From the NCBI RefSeq assembly GCF_030704535.1, contig NC_081807.1, forward strand, positions 1,033,001 through 1,097,000: a DNA stretch of 64,000 nucleotides, read 5' to 3'. Under the pieces are notes generated by a model. That model saw nothing but the letters and a program-made list of their open reading frames with translations, ran no database searches and had not been told where the DNA came from. The translations under genes were made by a program, and so were the position numbers. Of the stretch, positions 24,631-36,603 are shown in pieces. Numbering within the stretch: the stretch's first letter is position 1; every line of letters begins with the position of its first letter. Source of the DNA: Vitis vinifera. Lineage: Eukaryota; Streptophyta; Magnoliopsida; Vitales; Vitaceae.

Positions 24631-27196
24631 TTTTCATCTTCATTTGGTCTAAGCTAGCAAGTTGAAGGATTTTGAGTTGAGGAAAGCCATTTGCAGATAC
24701 TTGCAGTACTCCTTGTCTGAGTTTTGAGATCATCCTCAATCTTAAAATCAACAATTTTGGCAGCTTCTCCAAAATCGCCATAGGGTCATAGTCCAGTATA
24801 ATCCTATCTAAGGTCAACTGTGTTAGATTTGGTGAGAATTCATGTGCTCTAGGCAATTGCTTTATGTTTCCCTTCATGTGCAGCTTAGATAGATGGAGCC
24901 AAGAGTTCATGACAAAAGATGGAATGCTACGGGGATCTGAATCCAAAAAACTGTAGTGACTTGATAATGAGTGATAAAGACTGAAGGTATATGATGATGT
25001 CTCAAGCTGCGGGAAGGGATCTAATAGATCTGATATGTCACGATCATCACGTTCATATTGATTAAGATACAATGAGCGAAGATTCACATGCTTGGCAATA
25101 GAGTTTGAGAACTGGGACACTTCCAAGTCAAATCCCACGTTGATTTTCAATTTATGAAGGTTAGGTAACTTACTCGTATCATTTTGTTGCCAATCACTAA
25201 ACCATATGCCGGATAGAGTTTGGAGATTTCTTAGATTGTCAATTCGTAATGGCTTGCCATCTTGTCTTTCATACGAGATGAAAAGGTGTTGAAGATTTTC
25301 CATGTTCTGCATCATAGTTGATACCTTCCTAAAATTATTTATATCCAATGTCTGCAAACTCCTTAAATTACCTCAATATGTTGGAGAATAAGTTCTAAGC
25401 AGGAAATTTACTCTCAAATACCTCAAATGAATCAGTTTCCCAAATGCTCTCGGTATTTCAACGAATAAACCTTCCAAGTCTAGCACCCTAAGCAGTTTGA
25501 AATATTTGCAAATAAAATCTAATTGTTGTAGACGGCACCAATGACCTTTTAATGTGAAGAAGAAGAGAGAGCAAATGTATGGAGTTGAATGTTTTGTGGA
25601 AGCATACCTCTCCAAGTCAAAATAAATACCCTGTCGATGGGATTTGGTTGAAGGAAAAGATGAACTCACGCTCTTTTTTATCTCAAAAAGGGTCTGCTCT
25701 TTCGCCCTTTTGATGCATAAATCCCGTACTAGATCATGAATTTGGCATTTTGTTGCTCTCTCATTAACACTCACTGTTACTACTTGAACCAAGTTTCTAC
25801 TGATTAACTCATTCAAATAATCCTCAGCGGTGTCCTCCATTCTTCGTTCATCTTTCTGTGGGATAAAACCCTCTGCCATCCATAGGAGGAGCAATTTTCT
25901 TGTGGGGATTATCTGATCTTCTGGGAAGAGGCCTAGATAAAGAAAGCATGATCTCAAGTTGTGGGGCAAGTCAATGTAGCTTAAACTCAATACTGCATCT
26001 ACTCCTTTGTCACTGGAGAAGTGCGCCTGTAGGTTCTTGAGCACCTTTTCCCACTCAGTAGGCAATTGCTTTTTGGATGATAACAAGCCTCCCAATACAA
26101 CAATGGCCAATGGTAAACCAGCACATTTTTTCACCATCCTTTCCCCGAATTCCTTCAACTCTGGAGGACAACTCTCAGTAACATTGTCAGGGATTGCACT
26201 TCTACAAAACAACGTCCAACTTTCCGTGTCCGAGAGGAGTTTCACTTCGTAGGGAACGCTTTGAGCATCTGCTAGCAAAGAAACATCCTTATTTCTAGTT
26301 GTAAGAAGTAATCTACTGCCATCACTCTCCTCTGGGAATGCATTAGCAAGACATTTCCAATCATCACTTCCCCATATGTCATCCAAAACTACCAAAAACC
26401 TTTTCTCCTTCAGGCGTTTATGAAGGAAATCCCCCAACTCGTTCTCCTGCAATTTCTCTATCTTCCTTGCTTCATCTCCCGTTGGTGTATAAGGAAATTG
26501 GTTTAGAATTTGTTGAAAGATGTCTCTGGGTCTACAATCTTGGGATACATAAACCAACGCACGACAAGACTGAAAATGATCCACAACTCTGCTATGATTA
26601 TAGATTTTCTTGGCAAGAGTAGTTTTGCCGATGCCGCCCATTCCTACAATAGAAATCACACGGCGCCTTGGGTCTCCTTTGGTCAGCTGCTTCACAAGCT
26701 CTTTGGCTTCTTCATTCAGGCCTACAATGACATGTTTTTCTGCACGAGGAGTGGTCCGTCTTAGATTCTGCAGCATCTGAGTTGAAGTGCTTGTTCCTTC
26801 ACCAATATTTTTTATTCCCAGGATTTCCCGCCTCTTTGAGATGTCTTGGAGGTTAGTTTGGACGTCATCGATTTTCTTGCCAAGGTTATGCAGACACCTC
26901 GGCTTTTGGAAAACGCGCTTGACAAAGATTTTTCTCCTCAGGGCCTCAGCCTTGAGGATGAACATGTCGACCACGTCTTCAGCATCATAAGCAACATCTC
27001 GGATGTCTGAAACCCAGTTACGCACCCTTGGGTCTTCCTCTTGCTTTGCATCGGCTGCTTCCAAGAAGCAGTTGATCGCCCTCAGATCTCTATGCAGCCT
27101 CTCAATTCGTGGGCGCACATCCTTCAAGAAAACTGCTTCTTCAATGAGTTGGTCACCAATCCTGTTTACGACAAAGGAGATTACAGCCCTTTCCAT
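24631..27196 (-). pseudogene. NLR3: CNL with one stop and lost 3' end
   Basis: The CC-NB-ARC part is intact from ATG 27196: DAEDVVDMF, GMGGIGKTT, LVVLDDIWGSDDW, CAGLPLAIVVLGG, CFLYLGLFPED, and IHD in CQIHDLVRDLC. The frame has a single in-frame TGA at 25373-25375 in the early LRR region, and continues open after it to 24626. The LRRs then stop at the junction with the Copia LTR at about 24630, so the last repeats and the small 3' exon are missing. The upstream frame would give a 607-aa CC-NB-ARC protein with a few LRRs. Closest relative in the window is NLR1: the first 90 residues are almost identical and the 5' flank is shared. Confidence 0.85.
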
Positions 27197-28486
27197 CTTA
27201 ATCTTCTCCTTATTACTCCCCTTAAACAGTCGAACGGAGATGATAAATCTTTAGCAGGAATGCCAAGAAGCAAGACCTTATCATGTCGATCAAGGTATCT
27301 TCATTGACCAAACCATTGCATTATTGTGTTTTTGTTTTTTTGGTGGAAAGGACTGAGAAGAGTATTTTATGTAAATGCCAGAAATGCATGAGCTGGACTT
27401 GATTTTGATCGACCAACGACCCATCATATGAAGGCAATATTTAATTCAGAAGTTGAAATTCAGCTAGCAATCAAAGAAGTCTCTCACCTTCTATTCATAA
27501 TTTAAAATTTGTTCATCCATTAGTCTATTTTATCCCTTTTGGTTTTATTTTTTATTCTCTTTCAAATGTGTTAGGTGTCGAAAAAATGTACAGAAAGTTT
27601 TATAATTAATGGCCTCTCACATTCGTGGTGGTAAAAATCAAAACAATTTTGTGAAAGTTGTAGGTTTGCTTTGATCCAGACTTCTCATTAATTAGACCAA
27701 GTCAAGCAAACACTGAATGGAATATGAAATTTGAATAATCTTGGCTTCTGCAATTTGAATGAACAACAGGGGAAGCCAAAACGGTGCATCATTTTGGCAG
27801 TGCCCACATGCATGCTTCCACCTTGCTGTACAGACTTGTCAAGCGGTATAAGCAGACAGATAATTTTGATTCAACAATGTACCCAATGGATACCAAGACA
27901 GCAACAATTCCAATGAAGAAGATGAATAGAGTGGGGCACTACGGGCACGTTTGATCAACTGGGGTTGAAATATAGGGAACTAAGTGAGAGAAATTGGCAT
28001 GTGCAGCATGAGAAAAGTGGAGGAAACAGAGGAATCCATAGAAGAGGATGGAGGAATCCTGAAACTTTGTTTGATGCCTCTAAAGAAGAAACAGATATTG
28101 TGTTGCTAGGTGAAGATAGAAACATAGAAATTAATCAGATGCCCTTAATTATGTAGATGAAAATCAGCATGGAATCTGGAAGTAAATGGATGTAAATCAC
28201 AGGGATGGATCCAAATCACAGAAAAATACAAGAACAATAAACAAATTATACACTGAGACCTGTTGAAAAAACTATTATGATTGAGTTGATAACAATCTGC
28301 ATCCTATGCATACAATCTCAGTCTCTAATACTTACTCATTAAAGTTCTGACAGTCACTGACCTAAAAGGTCTTGATCAGGCATGGATTTTACAATCACAT
28401 ACAAAAGAAAACCCAATTTGTATATTCATTATCTAATGACAATCTTCTTGTACTGCGGCTTATAACCCGGACAATCATCAATGGTA
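27197..28486. other. 5' flank of NLR3 and intergenic
   Basis: 27197-27620 is homologous to the NLR1 promoter side. 27790-28160 is the block shared with 19600-19960. 28330-28480 matches the 3' UTR/last-intron flank found after other CNLs (CAGACAGTCACTGACC...AGGTCTTGATCAGGCATG). No gene. Confidence 0.5.
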
Positions 28487-28898
28487 ATAGTGTCATATCT
28501 TGAGACCTAATTTCCTGAGATGGATATGAAAATCAAGAACAACATCTTAGCCCAAGAAAAAAAATTGAGCAGATGCTTACAGTTTTGATGTGTACAGAGT
28601 GGGTCAGGAGTAGGGTTATAATTTGGAAATAGAAATGTATTAGTCACATTTACCTTTTGTAGATGTGAGAGCTCATTAAGCTTAACGATTTCCACGAAAC
28701 TTGCAAAAATCTGCAATTAAGCTTTGACATGCCACCTTTCTGTATATTCATCCTCTTCCATACTGTTAAGTTAGAAGGATAGAGAATTTTTAGTTGAGAA
28801 AAGCCATTTGCAGATACTTGCTTTTCCATCTCCATGGTATGAGTCCTTAATCTGAGAGCTAGTCAACGATTTTGGCAGCTTCTACAAAATTGTCATAG
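28487..28898 (-). pseudogene. CNL 3' tail relic
   Basis: Only the end of a CNL remains. An LRR piece (KQVSANGFSQLKILYPSN...MNIQKGGMSKLN) at about 28690-28898 matches the C-terminal LRRs of NLR1 and NLR5, followed by the degraded last-exon region around 28490-28515. Homology stops abruptly at about 28898, next to the membrane-protein relic. Confidence 0.75.
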
Positions 28899-28919
28899 AG
28901 CACTCGTTGTAAGAGACCA

Positions 28920-29507
28920 TTCATTTTTATGCATGTCCTGTCGTACACAAAACAAGAAATGTACAAGAGCCACCATTTTAATTTGTGCCACCATGCTGCC
29001 CATTCATGCCACACAGACATATGAATCATAATACAAAACCCCAAAAACAAGAAACTCGATCGATACAATAATCAAAGCAAAAATATGCACATTCTCTTGC
29101 CTTAGAATGACGAGTAAGACATCCTTATATTCATATATAGAAATTATCAGAGTTTCTTTAACAAAGAAGAGCTCCAAACCACTTTGATTGAAATGCAGAT
29201 TGGTAAGAGACCAACACAAGAAGCACACCCCTCATTAGGATAGTAACACCCCAAGGAAAGCTCCCAGCTCTGTGATTGGACTCATGCTGTGGATGTGGAA
29301 GCTGAAAACTAAGCCCCTCGTTGGTGGAGAAGGAAGCCATGAAGAAGATGAAGACCAATTCATTGTAGCTTGGTGTAACTGGGCCTTGTAGCTTGTGTAA
29401 AACCAATTCATTGGTTTCTCAATCCCTGATCCCCTTCTCTTGTGGAAAAACCACTCTATTGTTTTTTCAGTCTCTACCTTAGTTCATCTGCAAGAAGTAA
29501 ATAGGCT
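28920..29507 (-). pseudogene. Membrane-protein gene relic (copy 2)
   Basis: Homologous to 14115-14825, including 3' UTR, coding part and 5' flank. It retains HESNHRAGSFPWGV and LVLVSYQSAFQSKWFGALL, but has lost the first two membrane segments by deletion and frame changes. It sits between the CNL tail relic and NLR4, on the same strand. Confidence 0.8.
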
Positions 29508-29514
29508 TATTACG

Positions 29515-30977
29515 CATGAATTGAAATTTCGAATTTTACGGATATATCGGTACTTCGATTTTATGGATATATCGGAAATATCGGTGAATATTTTTTCACA
29601 AATATTAGTAAAACAAAAATTATTTAAAATTCATATGAATGTTTGGAAAAACTAAAAAAAAATGATAAAATAAGTAAAAATACATATTTTAAAGTTATCT
29701 TGTAAATATAATTGACATATATATAATCAAGAAGAAAAACATCGTAAACAGATATATCGATAGATTCGATATTTGAATTTTAAAAATAATAAAAATAAAT
29801 TTTGAAAGTGTATAAAGTTAGAATTGAGTTAATAAATATTTGATCTTATTGAATAAAAATAATTTATACATAAATACAATACATATGACATTGTAATAGT
29901 GTTTAGTATTAAAAGGAAGATTGATGTGGTTCCATTATATTGTTAGATAAAGGGAGCTTATTTTGTTGAAGACGATATTTATTTTAAAAATTTTAAAATA
30001 CTTTTATTAAAACATATTTTATTATATTTTAATTAAAAAATTAAATTAATTTATATAAAATATTTTATTTGAGATTTAATTTTTTAAATTTTATTAAAGA
30101 TATGTAACATTAATTTATTTAAATAATTAAAATTATTAATAATTTATTTTATTAAATTAATTTTAATTTATAAAATACATAAAAATCAAAATTTCAATCC
30201 ATGATTAGTGATTTAATCAAAATAAAGTTGGATAATTAATAATTATTTATATAGTGGGAGGAAAATTGTTCTCATGATTTGTTTATTTATTTATTTTTTT
30301 TATCTCTACTAAATCTAAAAATCAAATGGGCCACCCTCTTCTCTCACACTCACTCGGGCTGTCGGGCATCAAGAAGCCCTTTTCTGAAGACGAGAGAATC
30401 CCTAAAAAAGCCCTATTTTCCTCTGCCACTCTCAATCCTCGCAGGTACTAATCTAATCATGTTATTATTTATTTTTTTGCAACCCCCGTTTGATTCCCAA
30501 GAAAATCCATCCCCCATTCGATTTCCGGGAAAATTCATCCTCGTTTGATTTCCGAGAAAATCCATGCAAAACCCCCAAGGAAAACCAAAAAAATTGCTTT
30601 TCTTTTGCTCCCTGTGTTTTCTGGATCTGTTTTAGGGGTCTTTTTGCTGTTGTGCCATTGGATTTCAATTTCACGAACCCTAAATACACGATTTTTGAGC
30701 CAGGCTGAAAAACACAACCTTTGCCTGCAAATACCGGCGATATTTTCGGCCATTTTTTGAAATCCTCCTCCGGCTGCTTCACGCGTCAGCTCCACTCACG
30801 ATTTATCGGTTCTAAGCCGATATTTCGTCTATATATCGCCGATTTTGCCGATTTCTCGCCGATTTTTCACCGATATTCCTTTCGATTGATAATCGGTGTT
30901 GAATTTCGTTTCGAGGCGGCCCGATATCCGATATATCGGTGAAATATCGCCGATAAAATCAGATTTTGCAATCCATG
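29515..30977. mobile_element. hAT-like non-autonomous DNA transposon
   Basis: Imperfect inverted ends start CATGAATTG and (reversed) CATGGATTG. Both subterminal regions are full of GATATATCGG/CCGATATATC motifs (29530-29590 and 30810-30960). The flanks are TATTACG (29508-29514) and TATGCAAG (30978-30985). The uninterrupted sequence TATGTAAG survives at 35528-35535 and 14822-14829, giving an 8-bp target duplication with later changes. The interior is very AT-rich at 29640-30280, then a more GC-rich part with a TCTCGCAGGTACTAATC donor-like site. No transposase frame is seen. Confidence 0.75.
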
Positions 30978-32095
30978 TATGCAAGTGATCATGGAGTGGG
31001 TTTGCTTGATTATATTAGGTTAGGTTTTGGCATAAATGCATTGAGTATAGAATCTATTTGAAAGTCTTATATCTTTTCAAGTTCTGCACGTCCAAATTGT
31101 CGTTACCAATTTTACAATTAACAGAGTCAGAGTCATGATAACGAAAAAAAAAAAAAAAAAATTATAAAATCATTTTCAGTAAATAAGAATTGATTATACT
31201 TCTTATCTTTAAATTTATCATTGTTGTAGACTAATCAATACAAATAATTGGTTCCAAATGTGGGATTTGTTACCAAAACTATATGATTACATGAAAATCT
31301 TTTGCCTCTTTATAAGAGTAATTTTAGTGGATAAGATCCTTAACAGGGAGTTCAACTTCTGACATCCCCTGCATAACGTAATAGGACTGATTCAAACTTC
31401 ACAATTCAATAGATGGACCATTTCGGGCTTGGCCGTAGAAAACCCGCACTCGTTGCTATTCATAAGAATAGATAAATGCATACAATCTTGGTAGCAAATT
31501 ATTACAATAATAGGAACAGAAAAGCACACGCTTTGCTAGGTCTTAATCACTTATCAACTCACATAATTTACAGTAATATACAAAAGAATTATACAAATTT
31601 CCATGGAACCAAACACACTATGCATAAACAATTTTCTCGTACTGCTGCATAGGCCTCAGCAATCATCTGTGATGAAAGTGAATTGCACCCTTATTCGATC
31701 CTGTGTGCCTGAAATGAAATGAAAAATCAAGCACAGCTAGTCAGCTCAATAATAGCAACAATCATCATTACAATTTCTAACAGAGATTGATTGGCTGATG
31801 TTCTGGCTTTTTGTTTTTTGTTTTTATCTTTATTGCTTTTTTTTTTTTTTTAATCTTTTTTTCTGTGAACATTATATGGTTCTTTGTATCATGTGTACAT
31901 GGCCAAGAATTACGGGGTTGGGTCCAAATCAAGAACAAATCAAGAATACATGTTGTACAAACAATCTAGACTAATGCAAACAATCTCAATCTCTAATTCT
32001 AATAATAAGCTCAGACAGTCACTGACCCGACTAGGTCTTGATCAGGTATGGATTCACCAATCTTCTTGTGCTACTGCTTACAACCCCAGCAATCA
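30978..32095. other. Intergenic, NLR4 3' flank
   Basis: Homologous to 35528-36603. It contains an extra last-exon-like segment at 31663-31708 (listed separately) and the CNL 3' flank motif CAGACAGTCACTGACC at about 32015. No other gene. Confidence 0.5.
31663..31708 (-). other. Duplicate CNL last exon (relic or alternative), unit A
   Basis: After a CAG acceptor (ctg at 31709-31711), phase-2 reading gives HTGSNKGAIHFHHR and a stop, in the same style and length as the nearer last exon (TEEGEIIWHFYR). The counterpart in unit B is 36197-36242, reading HTGLNKGAIHFHYR. It may be an alternative 3' exon or a remnant of a deleted CNL. Confidence 0.45.
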
Positions 32096-34545
32096 TCAGC
32101 GGTAAAAATGCCATATAATTTCGCCTTCTTCTGTCTCGCTGAAAATGGAGATGAAAATCAAGCACAACCCATTAGAGTGAGAGAGAGAGAGAAATGTTAT
32201 TAAATGATTTTGTTCTGATAGAATCTTATTTAGGAAAAGGCTGCTCTCTAGTTTTATTAGAAAATGAAAAATTATGCAGTACAAGAGTTCAACATGGATT
32301 TCATTTTAAATGCATTATGAATAGAATAAATGAATATAGAATAATATAGCATGAGTAATCATATCAGTCATATGTGGAAATAAGCAATGAAGAAAAGTGT
32401 TACAGAGGAACCATGTTCTAGGGCTCCTTTTTTTAAGAACTCTGTACCTCGACTAATCTTGAATGTATGAGTAATCAAAAATGAAATTTGAGCATAAATG
32501 AGTTAGGTACCTTCTAATTTTATGCCATTCAGAAGCATATGGCAAGGAAGAAATCCAACGATGACATGCATTGACATCTACCTTCCTCAGATGTAAGAGC
32601 TCACCAAGTCCATTGATGTTGAAGTCACATCCAAAAATCTGCAAGTGAGTAAGTTTTGGCATGCCACCCTTATTTATAATCAACAACCTTGGTGATTCTC
32701 GTAAGCCAGAAAGTTGAAGGATTTTGAGTTGAGGAAAGCCATTTGCAGATACTTGCATTTCCTCTTCAAGGTATTTGGCCCCGAATCTTAATCTGAAAAT
32801 CAACAATTTTGGCAGCTTCTCCAAAATCATCATGTGGCCATAGTTTAGTTTAGCACGTTCCAAGGTCAATTGTGTTAAACTTGGCGGGAACTCATGTGCT
32901 TCAGGTAACATCGGTATGTATCCTGCCCTCAGCAGCTTAGATAGATGAAGCCAAGAATTCATGACAAAGCATGGAATAATGTTGGTAGGTGATACTACCG
33001 TAAGATACAAGGAGCAAAGATTCGCAAGCTTAGCAATGGAGTTTGAAAACTCGACCACTATCTTACCATCCGCAACTATTTTCAATTTTCGAAGGCTAGT
33101 GAACTCACTTGTGTCATTTCGTTGCCAATCACTAATATATATGGATTGCGGAGGGTTTTATTCCACAACAAGATGAACAGAGAATGGAGGACACCGCTGA
33201 GGATTATTTGAATGAGTTAATCAATAGAAACTTGGTTCAAGTGGTGTCAGTGAGTGTTAATGAGAGAGTTACACGATGTCGGATTCATGATCTAGTACGG
33301 GATTTATGCATAAAAAAGGCGATTGGCTATTAAGCTCAATATTGCATCTACTCCATTGCTTTCTGCGAAGTGCGCCCGGAGTTTGTTGAACACTTCTTCC
33401 CACATAGTCGGCAACTGCTTTTTGGATGACAACAAGCCTCCCAATACAACAATAGCCAATGGTAAACCAGCACATTTCTTCACCATCTTTTCCCCAAGTT
33501 CCTTTAACTCTGGAGGACAAATCTCGGTAAAATTGCCAGGGATTGCACTTCTACAAAACAACTTCCAACTCTCTGCTTCTGAGAGAAGTTGCACTTCGTA
33601 GGGAACACTTTGAGCATCTGCTTGCAAAGCAACATCGTTCTTTCTAGTTGTAAGAAGTAATCTGCTGCCATTGCTCTCCTTTGGGAACGCCTTTGCAAGA
33701 CGTTCCCAATCGTCACTTTCCCATACGTCATCCAAAACTACCAAAAATCTTTGCTCCTTCAGAAGCTCGTGAAGGAAATCCCCGAACTCGTGCTCTTGCA
33801 TTTTCTCTATCTTCCTTGCTTCATCTCCAGTTGGGTTATAGGGAATTTGGTTTAGGATATTCTGGAAAACGTCTCTGGGTCTACAATCTTGGGATACATA
33901 AGCCCAGGCACGACAAAACCGAAAATGATCCATGACTCGGCTATCGTTGTAGACTTTTTTGGCTAGAGTAGTTTTGCCTATGCCACCCATTCCTACCATA
34001 GAAACGGCACGGCGTCTTTCATCCCCTTTCACAAGCTCCTCCACGAGCTTATCAGTGTCTTCCTTGAGGCCCACAATAATCTCTTCTTTTACAAGAGGAG
34101 AGATATATCTTAGCTTTTGTAGCCTCTGACCTGCTTGGCTAATTGCTTCTCCAATGCTATTGATTCCGTACGTTTCCCGACTCTTCGAGATGTCCTGGAT
34201 CTTAATTTGGATGGCTTCAATTTCCTTGCCAACCTTACAAGAACTCACCAGCTTTTTGAACATGCGGCAGGGGAAGAACTTTGTCCTTCCAGACTCTACA
34301 TTGAAGATAAAGGCATCTATAGCGTCCTCAGCATCATAAGCAACATCCCGGATCTCAGAAACCCAGTGGCGCACCCTCTCATCTTCTTGCTGCTTTGCAT
34401 CCGCATCTTTCAAGAAGCATTGCATCCGCTTCAGCTCTCTCTGCATCCGATCGACTTGCTCATGCACCCCTTTCAAGAAAATTGCTTTTTGAAGGAGTGC
34501 GTCGCCAATTCTTTCGACAGCGAAGGAAACTGCAGACTCGGCCAT
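32096..34545 (-). pseudogene. NLR4: CNL broken by a micro-inversion and deletions
   Basis: The CC-NB-ARC is nearly identical to NLR5 from ATG 34545 (DAEDAIDAF, GMGGIGKTT, LVVLDDVWESDDW, CAGLPLAIVVLGG) to GVDAILSL at about 33331. Next, 33141-33322 is a flipped segment: its plus strand encodes the NB-ARC end (MEDTAEDYLNELINRNL, then RCRIHDLVRDLC). Then the C-terminal LRRs resume on the minus strand at about 33140-32511, followed by a donor and the small last exon 32138-32096 (TEEGEIIWHFYR). Compared with NLR5, about 105 bp is missing on one side of the flip and about 510 bp on the other. The surviving frame could encode only a 413-aa truncated CC-NB-ARC protein. Confidence 0.9.
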
Positions 34546-35394
34546 GAAAATAGATTTGATACTCTCAAAGGAACAGTAGCTTATGTTTTGTCAAAGTTTT
34601 GGTGCCAAACCCCAGATTACACTTTCCCCTTACACTGCAATTTAGCCTCCTCGATTTGTTGTTAGGGAGCCAATTGCTTTCCTCGTCCGTAAGATTGATA
34701 CCAATCCTTCAGTTGTTTCTCATCTCTTTGTGCTTTCCTTCTGCTAGTATCAAAACTAAAACCTAAAGGTGTGCTTCGTCTCTTTAAAAAAGAAAAAGGA
34801 GCCTCAGCTTGAGTTTAAGAACATCTAATTTTTGGCCCTTGGAAGGAAAGAATCTAGGACTAGTCCATTAATTTTCACTTGTCTCTTTAATGCAGATTCC
34901 TTGGCTCTAGCAAGCATCATGCCATCAAACTGCCCTGTATTGGTTTAGTTTCCACCCCGAAAAATATAACTCATGAATCCTCTCCTGGGAGGCTAAAAAA
35001 ATACTGGAAGAATGATAAAAATCGCAATACAGCTGGCTTAATTTTGCATGTCTTCTCTAACATACGAGTCTTTTCTTAATTTTTGAGAGTTAACAATTTT
35101 GATAGCTTCACCAAAATGGCTATGGTGTTGCAGTGCAGGCCATATCCTTCTAATGTCAACGGTATGAAATTCTTGAGCTTGGCATTGGACTCTGAGAACT
35201 CGGCCAACTCACTTGACCATCCAAGCCTCTCATCAGATTAATTGTGATTAAGACTTTATGCATCTCTTTGTTGTTATCAACTCAATTCCAATTCACATTG
35301 GAGGTACAGTTGTTTTTGTCTTCTTTTGTGGAGTGACTAATTCTACTAATTGATCATGCTTGACTAGTCTGTGTGACTAATTCTACTAATTGGT
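34546..35394. other. NLR4 promoter side and duplication junction
   Basis: Nearly identical to 39711-40541. It ends in the A/B junction at about 35379-35396, where a 19-mer direct repeat is present. Within it, 35040-35220 looks like an old CNL LRR scrap (minus-strand reading related to the NSIAKL region). Confidence 0.6.
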
Positions 35395-35530
35395 GCAACT
35401 GGGCCTTGTAGCTTGTGTAAAACCATTTCATTGGTTTCTAAATCCCTGATCCCCTTCTCTTGTGGAAAAACCACTCCATTGTTTTCTCAGTCTCTACCTT
35501 AGTTCATCTGCAATAAGTAAATGGGCTTAT
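35395..35530 (-). pseudogene. Membrane-protein gene relic (copy 3), 5' end only
   Basis: Matches 29371-29507 (start-codon region and 5' flank of the relic in unit A) and thus the start of the gene at 14769. The rest of the gene was left out at the duplication junction. Confidence 0.75.
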
Positions 35531-36196
35531 GTAAGTGATCATGGAGTGGGTTTGCTTGATTATATTAGGTTAGGTTTTGGCATACATGCATTAAGTATAG
35601 AATCTATTTGAAAGTCTTATATCTTTTCAAGTTCTCCTCGTCCAAATTGTCGTTACCAATTTTACAATTAACAGTCATGATAACGAAAAAAATATATATA
35701 AAATCATTTTCAGTAAATAAGAATTGATTATACTTCTTATCACTAAATTTATCATTTTTGTAGACTAATAAGTACAAATAATTGGTTCCAAATGTGGGAT
35801 TTGTTACCAAAACTATATGATTACATGAAAATCTTTTGCCTCTTTATAAGAGTAATTTTAGTGGATAAGAATCTTAACTGGGAGTTCAACTTCTGATATC
35901 CCCTGCATATCGCAATAGGACTGATTCAAGCTTCACAATTCAATAGATGGATCATTTTGGTCTTGGCCATAGAAAATCCGCTCTCATTGCTATTCATAAG
36001 AATAGATAAATGCATACAATCTCAGTAACAAATTATTACAATAACAGGAACAGAAAAACACACACTTTGATAGGTCTTAATCACTTATCAACTCGCATAA
36101 TTTACAGTAATATACAAAAGAATTATACAAATTTTCATGCAACCAAACACACCATGCACAAACAATTTTCTCATATTGCTGCATAGGCCTCAGCAA

Positions 36197-36242
36197 TCAT
36201 CTGTAATGAAAGTGAATTGCACCCTTATTCAATCCAGTGTGC
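36197..36242 (-). other. Duplicate CNL last exon (relic or alternative), unit B
   Basis: Counterpart of 31663-31708, with a CAG acceptor (ctg at 36243-36245), reading HTGLNKGAIHFHYR then stop in the phase set by the NLR5 donor. It could be an alternative last exon of NLR5, about 360 bp beyond the nearer one. Confidence 0.45.
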
Positions 36243-36603
36243 CTGACATGAAATGAAAAATCAAGCAAAGCTAGTCAGCTCAATAATAGCAATCATCATT
36301 ACATTTTTGAACAGAGATTGATCAACTAATGTTCTGGCTTTTTTTTTTTTAATTTTTTTTTATCTTTTTTCTGTGAACACTATATGGTTCTTTGTATCAT
36401 GTGTACATGACCAAGAATTACAGGGTTGGGTCCAAATCAAGAACAAATCAAGAATACATGTTGTACAAACAATCTAGACTAATGCAAACAATCTCAATCT
36501 CTAATTCTAATAATAAGCTCAGACAGTCACTGACCCGACTAGGTCTTGATCAGGTATGGATTCACCAATCTTCTTGTGCTACTGCTTATAACCCCAGCAA
36601 TCA

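Noticed and set aside
29158-29406. An 82-codon frame resembling the small membrane protein
   Set aside because: It lacks the first two membrane segments and the start is fused out of frame, so it is listed as a relic and not as a gene.
30465-30795. Overlapping open frames of 70-105 codons on both strands within the hAT-like element
   Set aside because: They overlap on both strands, have no recognisable domain and lie in a stretch with imperfect internal repeats (GATTTCCGGGAAAATTCATC type). I treat them as chance frames, not a captured gene.
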